Of a stretch of 33,020 bases of DNA, positions 21,872 through 30,500 are shown piece after piece; the first letter of the stretch is position 1; each line of letters starts with the position of its first letter. The stretch is from positions 3,883-36,902 of the forward strand of contig DHSB01000207.1 in NCBI GenBank assembly GCA_002408385.1. The letters run 5' to 3'. Under the pieces are notes generated by a model. The model had not been told where the DNA came from. It saw only the letters and a list, made by a program, of their open reading frames with translations, and searched no databases. This stretch comes from Myxococcales bacterium UBA5297 (lineage in GTDB: Bacteria > Myxococcota > Myxococcia > Myxococcales > UBA5297). Both the position numbers and the translations under genes were made by a program.

Positions 21872-24070
21872 ATGGCGCGACGACTCTGCTTTCTTCTCCT
21901 GGCCGGGGCTGCGCTCGGCGCGTGCTCCTCGGGAAATGCGCCGCCGGCCGAGCCTCTGCCGCTGACCCCGGTGCGCACCGACCGCACCTACCTGCGCGAC
22001 GGGCACGGTCGCTACGTGCTCTTCCACGGCGTCAACGTGAGCGGCAGCACCAAGGTCGCCGCCTTCAAGCAGGTCGACGGCGAACAGGTCGCCACCTTCC
22101 TCGAGAAGCCCTTCCCGCTCGACAAGGCCGACCAAGAATTCTCCAAGCTGCGCGCGCTCGGCTTCGACTCGATCCGCCTGCTGCTCGCCTGGGAAGCCAT
22201 CCAGCCCGACGGGCCCGACGCCTACGATGCCGAGTACCTGGGCTACATCCGCGAGATCGTCAAGAAGGCCGGCGAGCACGGAATCTACGTGCTGATGGAC
22301 ATGCACCAGGACATGTTCAGCCGGCATCTGAACGTGAAGTACAACCGCCACCCGGAGTTCGGCGAGCCCGGCTCGCTCGAGAACACGCTGCTGGCGCTGG
22401 TGCCGCCGTTCGACGACGTGGTCCAGGGCGACGGCGCGCCGCGCTGGGCCGTCGAGGCCTGCCTGCCCGAGAAGGACCTCGACTCGCCGCGCTGGGGCGT
22501 GCCGCGCATCACCAGCGGGCTGACGATGGAGGAGATCGAGAACCTCATCGCCCTCTACAAGAAGCTCACCGGCGACCAGAGCACCACCAGCCCCGAGCTC
22601 GAAGAGTGGATGCTCTACTTCGTGCTCAACCTGCCCGGCGAGTTCCCGGTCAACGAGACCTCCGACCTGCTGCCGTTCACGCACTGGGGCGTCGCGCACG
22701 CCCTCTCGCTCGATCTCGCGCGGCTCTACGCCTGCTTTCTCGCCGGCGACAAGGCCTTCCCCGGGCTCACCCTGCGCGGCAAGCACGTAAAGGACCTCCT
22801 GCAGGAGGCCTACGCCAACGCCTGGGCGCAGGTCGCCGCGCAGGTGGGCGATCTGCCCAACGTCATCGGCTACGACGTCATCAATGAGCCGGGCGGCAAC
22901 TTCATCCCGCTGACCGCGGCCGCGGCGCTCATCAAGGCCGGCGGGGTCGAGGGCGCGCGCAGCGCGCTCGTCGGCCTGCTCGGGCAGGAGACCGGCGAGC
23001 AGACCTTCCAGGCGCTCCAGGCGCTGCGCATCCTGCCCCCGGACACCAACCCGGAGACGCTGCGGCTCTGGGGCCTCGAGCACCTCGACGTGATGGGCGT
23101 CGCCGGCCTCAACGTCGCCTTCGACGAGAGCTACATGCGCCCGCTGCACGAGCGGGTCGGCAAGGCGATCCTCGCGCGCGATCCCGACGCGGTGATCTGG
23201 ATCGAGCACGCGATGAGCGCGGCGACCTTCCTCGGCGGCTCGAGCCTCGGCGGCCAGTGGGAGCAGCCGATGACCCGGCCGCGCGGGCTGCCGCAGGTCG
23301 TCTACGCACCACACTGGTACCCGGACATCTACCCCTTCCCCGGCTTCAACCTGCCGTCGCGCAGCTTCACCGTCGAAGAGGTGCGCCACCGCGACTACCA
23401 GCCGAACCTGGAGACGATGCGCCACCACTCGGCCAACGCCCTGGGCAACGTCCCGGTCGTCTTCGGCGAGTTCGGCACCTACTTCAACTTCGACGGCATC
23501 GAGCAGGCGCGGGCGAGCGGTTACGCCGTCAGCGCCCACATCCTCGACAACTACTACGAGGCCTTCGAGCGCATGTTCCAGAGCCGCATCCTCTGGTGCT
23601 ACTCGCCCGAGAACGACCACGAGCTGGGCGATCTCTGGAACCACGAGGACTTCTCGATCATCGACCCGGAGCAGAAGCCGCGGGGCGAGCTCGCCTGGGC
23701 GCGCCCGCACGCGCGGTTTCTCGCGGGCAAGCCCGTCTCCACGCACTTCTGGTCCGACTACCACTATTACGATCCGGACAAGGGTGTGCCCGATCCGCGG
23801 CGCGAGTTCGAGGTGCGCTACGCGAGCAAGGAGACCGCGGCGCCCACCGAGATCGTCGTACCCGAGGTCCAGTACCCCGACGGCTTCTACGTCTGGGTCT
23901 CCGACGGGCGCTGCTACTTCGACTCGAAGACCGCGACGCTCTACCACCTCCCGAGCCGCGACGAGCCGGGCGTCGAGCACTGGGTGCGGCTGCTGCCGCC
24001 CGACCCGCTGCGCGAGAACCACGGCTGGAACTACTTCTTCAAGGGCGAGCAGGTCGTCGAGAGGAACTGA
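21872..24070 (+). CDS. GH5 endoglycoceramidase-like lipoprotein
   Basis: 732 residues. Signal peptide with lipobox L15-G-A-C18 anchors it in a membrane, probably the outer surface. GH5 features: GVNVSGSTK near 49, LGFDSIRLLLAWEAI near 96, and VLMDMHQDMFSR near 140, which is the phrase typical of endoglycoceramidase-type GH5 enzymes. The acid/base is E339 (DVINEPGG) and the nucleophile E533 (VVFGEFGTYF). A region of about 100 residues after the Met-His-Gln-Asp block is larger than in most family members. The C-terminal about 100 residues form the beta-sandwich domain seen in this subgroup. Expected reaction: cleavage of a glycan from its ceramide or other aglycone; the substrate is not proven. 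The barrel gene starts 2 nt after the stop. Confidence 0.87.
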   Translation: MARRLCFLLLAGAALGACSSGNAPPAEPLPLTPVRTDRTYLRDGHGRYVLFHGVNVSGSTKVAAFKQVDGEQVATFLEKPFPLDKADQEFSKLRALGFDSIRLLLAWEAIQPDGPDAYDAEYLGYIREIVKKAGEHGIYVLMDMHQDMFSRHLNVKYNRHPEFGEPGSLENTLLALVPPFDDVVQGDGAPRWAVEACLPEKDLDSPRWGVPRITSGLTMEEIENLIALYKKLTGDQSTTSPELEEWMLYFVLNLPGEFPVNETSDLLPFTHWGVAHALSLDLARLYACFLAGDKAFPGLTLRGKHVKDLLQEAYANAWAQVAAQVGDLPNVIGYDVINEPGGNFIPLTAAAALIKAGGVEGARSALVGLLGQETGEQTFQALQALRILPPDTNPETLRLWGLEHLDVMGVAGLNVAFDESYMRPLHERVGKAILARDPDAVIWIEHAMSAATFLGGSSLGGQWEQPMTRPRGLPQVVYAPHWYPDIYPFPGFNLPSRSFTVEEVRHRDYQPNLETMRHHSANALGNVPVVFGEFGTYFNFDGIEQARASGYAVSAHILDNYYEAFERMFQSRILWCYSPENDHELGDLWNHEDFSIIDPEQKPRGELAWARPHARFLAGKPVSTHFWSDYHYYDPDKGVPDPRREFEVRYASKETAAPTEIVVPEVQYPDGFYVWVSDGRCYFDSKTATLYHLPSRDEPGVEHWVRLLPPDPLRENHGWNYFFKGEQVVERN

Positions 24071-24072
24071 GC

Positions 24073-25422
24073 ATGACGAGCGCCATGACCACCACGCCGC
24101 GGTTGTTGCTCGCGCTGGGCCTGCTTCTCGGCGCGCTCGGGCTGCCGGCTGCGCCTGCCCGCGCCGAGGGAGACCAGAGGATCGAGGCCCACGTCGACCT
24201 GCAGAACCTCGTGCTCTTTCGCAACGACAGCGACTTCGACGCGACGCTGCCGCTCTACCGCGAGAACGGCAAGAGCGTCGGCGGCCTGGCGACGGTGCTG
24301 CGGCCCGACGTCACCTGGCACATCGCCTCGAACCTGCGGGTCTTCTACCAGGCCGAGATCGGGCTCAACTACTGGGGCAAGCAGAACCCGGATCAGGAGA
24401 GCTACTCCGCGCCCGACACCTTCGTCTTCAAGCACCGCGAGCTGTGGGGAGAGGGCTCGTTTGCCGACGGCGGCTTCGGCTTCAAGCTCGGCTACGCGCG
24501 CTTCCGGGACGCGACCGGCCTGTTTCTCGACCATTGGATCGGCGTCGCCGAGGCGCGCACCGCGTGGTCGGGCGGCGAGGCCTCGCTCTTCTTCGGGCAG
24601 GTGCCCGACCAGGTCTACGAAGGCATCGACCTCGCCGAGAACAACTTCAGCCGCGACATCGACGTCTTTGGCCTGCGCGCCAGCTTCGCCCTCGGCGAGA
24701 AGGTCAAGGCGCACGCCGGCCTCCAGAACCTGTACGACCGGCACGTCGTCGGCCAGACGCGCTGGGCCGTCGTGCCCAGCGTACGGCTCGAGGCGCAGCT
24801 CGGCGGGCTCCTCGCCTCGCTCGACGGCGCGCTGCAGGCCGGTGAGCTGCAGGGGGTCGCCCTCGGCGGCGGCGACCAGGACCTCTTCGCCTGGGCGGTG
24901 CAGGCCCACCTCGAGTACGAGCTGTCGCGCCTGCGGCTGCAGCTCAACGCGCTCGCCCTGAGCGGCGACGACGACTTCGACGGCAACGACCGCCACGGCG
25001 CCTTCCTCTATTCGGGCAAGAACCGCAGCGCGACGCTGATGCTCACCGAGGACGAGCTTCGCGACTGGTACGACAACTTCGACGAGCGCATGTCGGCCTA
25101 CCGCGACGGCTTCTTCCAGAACCGCGCCGGCCTCTTCGTCGCCGACCTGAAGGCGAGCTTCGCGGTGACCGAGTCGCTGCGCCCCGCGCTGGTCGTCGGT
25201 TACGGGCGGGTGCTCAACCCGAACAACGCGCTCGGCGAGTCGACCGTCGGCCTCGAGGCGGACCTCGTCCTCGAGTACCGGTTCTCCGAGCACCTCGTCG
25301 CGCAGGGCGCAATCGGCGGCTTCTTCCCCGGCAAGGCCGGCGGCGCGCTCGTCAACCGCATCGACCTTGGCCGCACCGATCCGATGTTCCTCGCCGAGGG
25401 GTCGGTGCTCCTCCATTACTGA
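24073..25422 (+). CDS. outer-membrane beta-barrel protein
   Basis: 449 residues from ATG 24073, with GAGGA at 24061-24065, 7 nt upstream. A signal peptide ends at A-R-A31. The mature chain has alternating polar/hydrophobic beta-strand character throughout, Gly- and Tyr-rich turns (FQAEIGLNYWGK-like pieces, HLEYELSRLRLQL, RPALVVGYGRVL), and ends in Tyr (SVLLHY), as barrels recognised by the BAM complex often do. It resembles porin- or alginate-export-type channels in style, without a firm family. Only 2 nt separate it from the GH5 lipoprotein gene, so they are cotranscribed and probably work together, with the barrel passing released glycan. Confidence 0.78.
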   Translation: MTSAMTTTPRLLLALGLLLGALGLPAAPARAEGDQRIEAHVDLQNLVLFRNDSDFDATLPLYRENGKSVGGLATVLRPDVTWHIASNLRVFYQAEIGLNYWGKQNPDQESYSAPDTFVFKHRELWGEGSFADGGFGFKLGYARFRDATGLFLDHWIGVAEARTAWSGGEASLFFGQVPDQVYEGIDLAENNFSRDIDVFGLRASFALGEKVKAHAGLQNLYDRHVVGQTRWAVVPSVRLEAQLGGLLASLDGALQAGELQGVALGGGDQDLFAWAVQAHLEYELSRLRLQLNALALSGDDDFDGNDRHGAFLYSGKNRSATLMLTEDELRDWYDNFDERMSAYRDGFFQNRAGLFVADLKASFAVTESLRPALVVGYGRVLNPNNALGESTVGLEADLVLEYRFSEHLVAQGAIGGFFPGKAGGALVNRIDLGRTDPMFLAEGSVLLHY

Positions 25423-25440
25423 AACCCCGAGGGAAGGAGC

Positions 25441-25459
25441 GCGGAGCTTCGAGCTCCGC
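25441..25459 (+). terminator. hairpin downstream of the barrel gene
   Basis: An 8-bp stem (25441-25448 GCGGAGCT with 25452-25459 AGCTCCGC) and a TCG loop lie 18 nt after the stop. No T-run; it may attenuate or process rather than stop transcription into the symporter gene. Confidence 0.4.
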
Positions 25460-25588
25460 CCTCGCGCTTGACCGCACCCGCGCAATGCTCTTCGGCGACG
25501 AAGCTGGAGTGTGTCACCCTCTGTCCGCAGGACGAGCCCGCAACCGCATCAATCACGGCCGCAAGGCCTCTAGCCCGGTGAAACCAAA

Positions 25589-27268
25589 ATGACCTCCGTC
25601 GTATCGCTGTCACTGGTCGACTGGCTGATCATCGTCCTCTACTTCGTCTTCGTGATCGGCATCGGCCTCTACCTGCGCCGCTTCACCACGAGCGGCGAGG
25701 ACTTCTTCCTCGGCGGCCGCCGCAACTCGAGCTGGGTGGCGGGCCTCGCCTTCCTGTCGGCGAACCTCGGCGCCCTGGAGATATTGGGGTGGACCGGCGG
25801 GACGATGAAGTACGGGATGTTCGTCTCGCACTGGTACTGGATAGGCGCCATCCCCGCGATGATCTTCCTCGGGCTCTACATGATGCCCTTCTACTACTCG
25901 AGCAAGATCCACTCGGTGCCCGGGTACTTGAAGCTGCGCTTCGACGAGCGCACTCGCCTGCTCAACGCCGTTTCGTTCGCGGTGATGACCCTGCTGATGT
26001 CGGGCATCAACCTCTACCTGATGGCCCTGGTGCTGCGGACCATCCTCGGCTGGGACTGGCACCTGAGCATGTGGATCTCGGCCATCGCGGTCGGCGCGTA
26101 CATCACGCTGGGCGGCCTGATGAGCGCGATCTTCACCGAGATAGTGCAGTTCTTCCTGATCTGGGCCGGCCTCTTCCTCGTCGCCGTGCTGGGCATCATG
26201 GAAATCGGCGGCCTCGACGCGGTGTTTGCCAGCGTCCCGCAGCAGATGAACCACCTCTGGTCGACCGCCGGCGACGCCGCCCAGAACTCGATGGGCGTCA
26301 CCTGGGTCGGCATCGTCATGGGCTTGGGCTTCGTGCTCAGCTTCGGCTACTGGACCACCGACTTCCTCGTCGTGCAGCGCGCCTTCTCCTCGAAGGACCT
26401 GCGCTCGGCGCGCATGACCCCGATCACCGCTTCGTTCTTCAAGATGGCCTTGCCCTTCATCATCGTGGTGGCGGGCCTGGTCGCCTACCGGCTCGCGGCG
26501 CAGGCCGGCTCGGGCTTCCAGCTCCTGCCGCACCCGGAGACCGGCGAGCCCTGGAACGACACGGCGCTGCCGCTGCTCATCGCGCGCTACTACCCCGCGG
26601 GTCTGGTCGGCCTGGGCATCACCGCGCTGCTCGCAGGCTTCATGGCCGGCCAGGCCGGCAACGTCAGCGCCTTCAACACCGTGTGGACCTATGACATCTA
26701 CCGGGTGGTCATCAACAAGGACGCCAGCGACGCGCACCTGGTGTGGATGGGCCGCATCACCACGATAGTCGGGGTGCTCCTGTCGGTGGGGACCGCCTAC
26801 GTCGCGATGCAGTTCAACACCATCATGGACTACATCCAGGCCATCTTTAGCTGGGTGAACGCGCCGCTGTTCGCGACCATGCTGCTCGGCATGTTCTGGA
26901 AGCGCACCACCTCCGCGGGCGCCTTCTGGGGCCTCATCGCCGGCATGGTGAGCAGCTTCTCCATCTTCCTCGGCTTCAAGCTCAATCTCTTCTCGCCGAC
27001 GGTGACCAAGCTGATCACCTTCGCCGAGCACCCGAGCGACATGACCCGAAACCTCTGGCAGGCGACCTGGGCCTGGGTCGTCTGCTTCGTCCTCACCGTG
27101 GTCATCAGCCTCTTCACCAAGCCCAAGTCCGACGCAGAGCTCGAGGGCCTGGTCAAGGGCCTGACGCCGAAGACCGAGGAGGTCGCGGTGGGCCTGGTGC
27201 GCCAGCCCGCTTTCTGGGCTGCGTGCTCGGCCGTCGTGCTCGTCGCACTCAACCTCTACTTCTGGTGA
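25589..27268 (+). CDS. sodium:solute symporter (SSS/SLC5 family)
   Basis: 559 residues with about 13-14 hydrophobic segments. Family signatures: DWLIIVLYFVFVIGIGLY (TM1), FTTSGEDFFLGGRRNSSW, GWTGGTMKYGM, and the SSS motif region GITALLAGFMAGQAGNVSAFNTVWTYDIY. The DFFLGGR loop and the GLYLRR context place it nearest to the sodium/sugar (SGLT-like) branch, so a sugar or sugar derivative is the likely cargo, moved by sodium across the inner membrane. ATG 25589 follows a weak RBS (GGTGA). The next gene starts 12 nt after its stop. Confidence 0.92.
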   Translation: MTSVVSLSLVDWLIIVLYFVFVIGIGLYLRRFTTSGEDFFLGGRRNSSWVAGLAFLSANLGALEILGWTGGTMKYGMFVSHWYWIGAIPAMIFLGLYMMPFYYSSKIHSVPGYLKLRFDERTRLLNAVSFAVMTLLMSGINLYLMALVLRTILGWDWHLSMWISAIAVGAYITLGGLMSAIFTEIVQFFLIWAGLFLVAVLGIMEIGGLDAVFASVPQQMNHLWSTAGDAAQNSMGVTWVGIVMGLGFVLSFGYWTTDFLVVQRAFSSKDLRSARMTPITASFFKMALPFIIVVAGLVAYRLAAQAGSGFQLLPHPETGEPWNDTALPLLIARYYPAGLVGLGITALLAGFMAGQAGNVSAFNTVWTYDIYRVVINKDASDAHLVWMGRITTIVGVLLSVGTAYVAMQFNTIMDYIQAIFSWVNAPLFATMLLGMFWKRTTSAGAFWGLIAGMVSSFSIFLGFKLNLFSPTVTKLITFAEHPSDMTRNLWQATWAWVVCFVLTVVISLFTKPKSDAELEGLVKGLTPKTEEVAVGLVRQPAFWAACSAVVLVALNLYFW

Positions 27269-27280
27269 TCGAGGCGAACC

Positions 27281-27583
27281 ATGACCGAGAGCTCCACTGC
27301 ACAGAAGATCGAGTCCTCCCAAGCTGCTCAGCCGGCAGCAGAGCCCGCGGCGCCGCCCGCAGCGCAGCCCGCCGTCGGAGAGCCGTTGCCCATCTGGTTT
27401 TTCGTCGGCCTCATCCTGCTCGTCTACGGGCTGATCATCGTCGGCAGCGGCCTGTTCAGCGCGCCGCGGCCGACGGTGCTCGCCGAGACGAAGCCCGCGC
27501 TTTGGTGGGGCGGCATCATGAGCGTGGTCGGCGCCATCTTCCTGGCGGCTGGCTGGAAGATCCACAGGAGCAACAACCCGTGA
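27281..27583 (+). CDS. small two-helix membrane protein next to the symporter
   Basis: 100 residues. The N-terminal 34 residues are Ala/Pro/Gln-rich and probably disordered; two membrane helices follow (about 37-60, PIWFFVGLILLVYGLIIVGS; and about 72-92, ALWWGGIMSVVGAIFLAAGW), with a basic end. GAGGCG lies upstream of the ATG. The gap to the symporter gene is 12 nt, and its stop overlaps the next gene's start by 4 nt (GTGA), so it is cotranscribed. By analogy with the small DUF4212-type subunit of acetate symporters it may be an accessory subunit; this is inference, not recognised homology. Confidence 0.8.
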   Translation: MTESSTAQKIESSQAAQPAAEPAAPPAAQPAVGEPLPIWFFVGLILLVYGLIIVGSGLFSAPRPTVLAETKPALWWGGIMSVVGAIFLAAGWKIHRSNNP

Positions 27584-27972
27584 GGCGCGTGCAGACCCGG
27601 CCGCCGTCGTTTCCCGAGGTCGACCGGGACGCGCTCCTGTCGATCGAACCGGGCAAGCGCTGGCAGGTGCTGTGCGGCGACTTTGGGCACTGGCGGCTGG
27701 GCGTCTATTCGCCGCCGGAGTCGAGCGCCGAGCAGTGCGAAGAGCTCGAGAAGCACGACTGCCCGGAGCTGTTCCTGCTGCTGTCCGGAAAGGTCTCGCT
27801 CGTGCTCGCCGAGAAGGCCGGGACGCGGGTGCTCGCGCTCGAGCCGAACAAGCCTGTGCTCGTCACCTCGCCGCACAGCGGCTTCTGCCCCGAGGGAGCG
27901 CACACCGGCGCGGCGCTCGTCATCGAGCGCGACAGCTTCGACACCGAGTACCGAGCGGCCAAGGAGTGGTGA
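27580..27972 (+). CDS. cupin-like protein
   Basis: 130 residues from GTG 27580, which overlaps the TGA of the previous gene by 4 nt; AGGAG (27566-27570) is spaced 9 nt away. A central DCPELFLLLSGKVSLVLAE and later ALEPNKPVLVTSPHSGFCPEG match the strand pattern of a single-domain cupin, with several His, Glu and Cys that could bind metal. No membrane segment or signal. In this operon a role in isomerising or sensing the imported sugar is plausible. Function is not known. Confidence 0.75.
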   Translation: MRRVQTRPPSFPEVDRDALLSIEPGKRWQVLCGDFGHWRLGVYSPPESSAEQCEELEKHDCPELFLLLSGKVSLVLAEKAGTRVLALEPNKPVLVTSPHSGFCPEGAHTGAALVIERDSFDTEYRAAKEW

Positions 27973-27997
27973 AACGGCGGGACGCGGGCCAGGCCTC

Positions 27998-28192
27998 ATG
28001 GCTTCGTGCCTGGGCTCGCCCGAGTCGCGCGCTTCACTCGCCGCGCTGGGCGCGCGGTTTGCGCAACCCCGCGGACGAGCGCCGAGGAGCTCGATCGACC
28101 TCGGCATCGATCCGATCGATCCCGCCGAGCGGCGCTTCTTCTTCACGTCCTCGCCTCTGACGACCGCTGCCCTGAACCGGAGGCCCGCATGA
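27998..28192 (+). CDS. possible 64-residue protein filling the cupin-YhcH gap
   Basis: ATG 27998 to TGA 28190-28192, whose last bases overlap the YhcH ATG in an ATGA arrangement. The third-position GC is about 80%, compatible with coding here. The peptide has LGIDPIDPAERRFFFTSSPL in its second half and matches nothing I know. The RBS is poor (AGG 4 nt before ATG). The 216-nt gap would otherwise be unusual in an operon with 4-nt overlaps. Could equally be non-coding. Confidence 0.33.
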   Translation: MASCLGSPESRASLAALGARFAQPRGRAPRSSIDLGIDPIDPAERRFFFTSSPLTTAALNRRPA

Positions 28193-28659
28193 TCTTCGCG
28201 CCACTCGAACACGCCGGCCGCTACCTCACTATCCACCCGCTCTTCGCCGAGGCCTTCGCCTGGCTCGAACCTCTCGCCGATGAACCTTGGCACGCCGGCC
28301 GGCGGCCGCTTCGCGGCGACGAGCTCTGGGCGAACCTCGACGAGGGGCTGACGAAGCCCGAGGCCGAGTGTCGCTTCGAGGCGCACCGGCGCTACGTCGA
28401 TCTCCAGGTCTCGTTGGCAGGCGGCGAGTACATCGACTGTGCGCCCGTCGCCGCCCTCGAGGTCGAGCACGATTTCCAGCCCGGCGGTGACGTCGCGTTC
28501 TATCGGCAGCCGCGCGAGCCTGTGACGAGGCTGCTGCTGCGTCCCGGCTTTTTCGCCGTCTTCTTCCCGGAGGACGCCCACCGGCCTCTCGTCGCGCTCG
28601 AATCGCCGGCCTCCTTTCGAAAGTGCGTCGTCAAGGTCGCGATGGCGGCGCGCCGGTAG
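28189..28659 (+). CDS. YhcH/YjgK/YiaL family sugar anomerase-like protein
   Basis: 156 residues from ATG 28189, with GGAGG (28179-28183) 5 nt upstream. The family signatures EAHRRYVDLQVSLAGGEYIDCAP (about 63-85) and FFAVFFPEDAHRPLV (about 123-137) are present and hold the His/Glu metal-binding residues. NanQ (YhcH) opens and closes the anomeric ring of N-acetylneuraminate; other members act in sugar catabolism. Together with the symporter and cupin genes upstream it argues that the imported substrate is a sugar, possibly a sialic acid or similar, though no sialic acid lyase is in the window. Confidence 0.9.
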   Translation: MIFAPLEHAGRYLTIHPLFAEAFAWLEPLADEPWHAGRRPLRGDELWANLDEGLTKPEAECRFEAHRRYVDLQVSLAGGEYIDCAPVAALEVEHDFQPGGDVAFYRQPREPVTRLLLRPGFFAVFFPEDAHRPLVALESPASFRKCVVKVAMAARR

Positions 28660-28662
28660 GCC

Positions 28663-28680
28663 GGCACCTCAAGAGGTGTC
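28663..28680 (+). terminator. small hairpin after the YhcH-like gene
   Basis: GGCACCTC (28663-28670) pairs with GAGGTGTC (28673-28680) directly after the stop codon, one G-T pair. No T-run. A second 7-bp stem (28720-28726 with 28730-28736) lies between this and the convergent DUF3943 gene and may act on both strands. Confidence 0.45.
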
Positions 28681-28801
28681 GGGAGCTCTTCTGCGGCGTA
28701 TCGCCTCGTGGCGGGGACCGCCGCCCCCTGGGCGGCCTGCGTGTGCATGAAGAAGAGGCGCTCAAAGCGAGGCTGAGAAGGATTCCTCGACGAATCTCTT
28801 T

Positions 28802-30250
28802 TCAGTGCTTGGACAGGAAGATCTGGAAGCGCGGCACCATCTGCTTCACGTCGGCGAAGTGGCTGAAGGAGCTGTAGCGGGAGAAGACCCCGGCGCTCGC
28901 GCCGATGCCCAGACCTCGGTAGAGCGGGACATCGAGCTGCAGGAACGCCTCGCTGGTCAGGTGGTCGGCGTCCGCCCCGTCGAGCGTGCGGATCCAGAGG
29001 AGGGACGCCTTCGCCGAAGCCAGGCTCCACGGCCAACGCCCGAAGCTGCCTTCGAACTGCATCCCGAGGCCCGGCCCGTAGTCGTAGCTGCGCCCGACCT
29101 CTCCCGCGTATTCGGACGAAATGCCGCCGAGCACCAGCGTGCGCAGAAAGCCCGCCGCTCGAAGTTCGTTTCCCGCGCGCGTCTCGCCCCGATACATCAG
29201 CCCGAAGCCAAACGACTGCCCGCCGAGCTCGTAGGAGTGCGTGTCCACGTACTCGAATTGCTGTCGGATTCCGAAGATGAGGCGCTCGGACTCGTCCGCG
29301 CTGAGGGTCGAGGACCGGAGGATCCCTTCGACGAAGGCGTGATCGAGGAGGAACTCGGCCTTGCTGGCGAGCTGGACGTTGACGGTGAAGTCGTCGAACG
29401 GTGCGCGGACCGCCGACTGGAGCGCATCGCCGTAGTCCACGTCGAGGTCGACGAAGAACTCCCCGACGTTGCCGGGCAGGTCGCCGCGCATTCTCTGGTA
29501 GCCGATATGGGCCCGGGTCGCGAAGTGGAGCGGGGACCACTCCGGCGGCGTCGAGGAGCGGGCCCAAGCCTCACCGGTCAAGGTGCGGTTGAGCCCCCGC
29601 AGCGGGTTGATGAGGCCGGCGACGATCTCGCGGCGCGCCCGGTCGAGCCCCCGGGCCTCGTTGTCGAGCAGCATCGACGAGAGGCGGAACAGCACCTCGC
29701 CGAGCGCCAGGCCGCCCAGGCTGGTGTTGACGATGTCGTTGACCGAAGGAGGCTCGTTCTCGGCGAGCCATTCCCACTGCGCCACCCCGAGCAGCACGAA
29801 CGGGGTCGAGCCCCAGAACCCGTAGCCGTTCGCGCGCGCGGCGTTGAAGTAGGCCGCGCCGTGGTAGGGGTGCGAGAGCTGATTGTTGGCGAAGTCGTCC
29901 TGGTCCCAGGCCAGGCCGTAGCGCAGGTTGTCGAGCCAAACCTCGGGATCGACGCGCGCCCAGTCGCGTTGCCGCACATACCGATCGATAGCCCAGACGG
30001 CGAGGTTGGTGCCGGTCACCTCGCCCACCGCCAGCCACGGGCGGGTCGTCTCGTCGAGATCGGCGAGGTCGGTCGCTTCGGACCTCTCCTCTTCCGGCGG
30101 ACTGGCGGCTGAATCCTCGGAGGCCAGGCCCGGGCGCCGCAGCGTGCGCGGGGCGTCCGGTGGCCAGCCCCCGGGCGCTCCCCTGGAGACGGGGGCGCAG
30201 CAGAGCGAGCCGATGAGCAGGCAGACGCTGGCTTTGGTGGCGTACGCCAT
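28802..30250 (-). CDS. DUF3943 domain outer-membrane protein
   Basis: 482 residues from ATG 30250. A signal peptide (KASVCLLIGSLCCAPVSRG) is followed by an acidic linker, then the DUF3943 core: NQLSHPYHGAAYFNAARANGYGFW (about 128-151) and WEWLAENEPPSVNDIVNTS with Gly-rich helices. The C-terminal half is rich in aromatic, alternating beta strands (EFFVDLDVDYGD, LIFGIRQQFEYVDTHSYEL, GLGIGASAGVFSRYSSF), as in outer-membrane barrels. Function is unknown across the family; it is common in myxobacteria. It has a poor RBS (GGAG only 3 nt from ATG), so the start may lie a few codons later. Divergent from the Rpn locus, with a 250-nt gap. Confidence 0.82.
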   Translation of the reverse strand: MAYATKASVCLLIGSLCCAPVSRGAPGGWPPDAPRTLRRPGLASEDSAASPPEEERSEATDLADLDETTRPWLAVGEVTGTNLAVWAIDRYVRQRDWARVDPEVWLDNLRYGLAWDQDDFANNQLSHPYHGAAYFNAARANGYGFWGSTPFVLLGVAQWEWLAENEPPSVNDIVNTSLGGLALGEVLFRLSSMLLDNEARGLDRARREIVAGLINPLRGLNRTLTGEAWARSSTPPEWSPLHFATRAHIGYQRMRGDLPGNVGEFFVDLDVDYGDALQSAVRAPFDDFTVNVQLASKAEFLLDHAFVEGILRSSTLSADESERLIFGIRQQFEYVDTHSYELGGQSFGFGLMYRGETRAGNELRAAGFLRTLVLGGISSEYAGEVGRSYDYGPGLGMQFEGSFGRWPWSLASAKASLLWIRTLDGADADHLTSEAFLQLDVPLYRGLGIGASAGVFSRYSSFSHFADVKQMVPRFQIFLSKH

Positions 30251-30500
30251 GGACTCCGCGCGCAGGTGCGCTCGTCCGGCGGTTCGCTTCGCACCCTGAA
30301 GACGAGCTCCCCGCGGGCTTGCGGCTCTGCGAACAAGCTAGCCATCGCCTCGGTGGGCGAGCGCAAAGGCGGGCGTCGGTCTTCCGCCCGCTGGGCGAGA
30401 GTGCGCGGGGCCGGCCATCGGCGAGCCGCGACCGGCTGCGAGAGGGTGTGTCAGCCCCCGGCGCTACACTGGCGCGGTCTCGAAAACCTGGGGAGGGGCG
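30251..30500. promoter_or_regulatory. divergent intergenic region (DUF3943 / Rpn)
   Basis: A TACACT (30465-30470) lies about 30 nt before the Rpn start and could be its -10; I see no matching -35. GGAGG (30492-30496) four nt before ATG 30501 is the RBS of the nuclease gene. Confidence 0.35.

Noticed and set aside
21680..24022. 780-codon open frame on the minus strand
   Set aside because: Antisense shadow of the GH5 gene; no motifs, repetitive charged composition.
25610..27565. 651-codon open frame on the minus strand
   Set aside because: Antisense to the symporter and small membrane protein; His/Asp/Glu/Arg-rich composition typical of reverse-read hydrophobic coding DNA.
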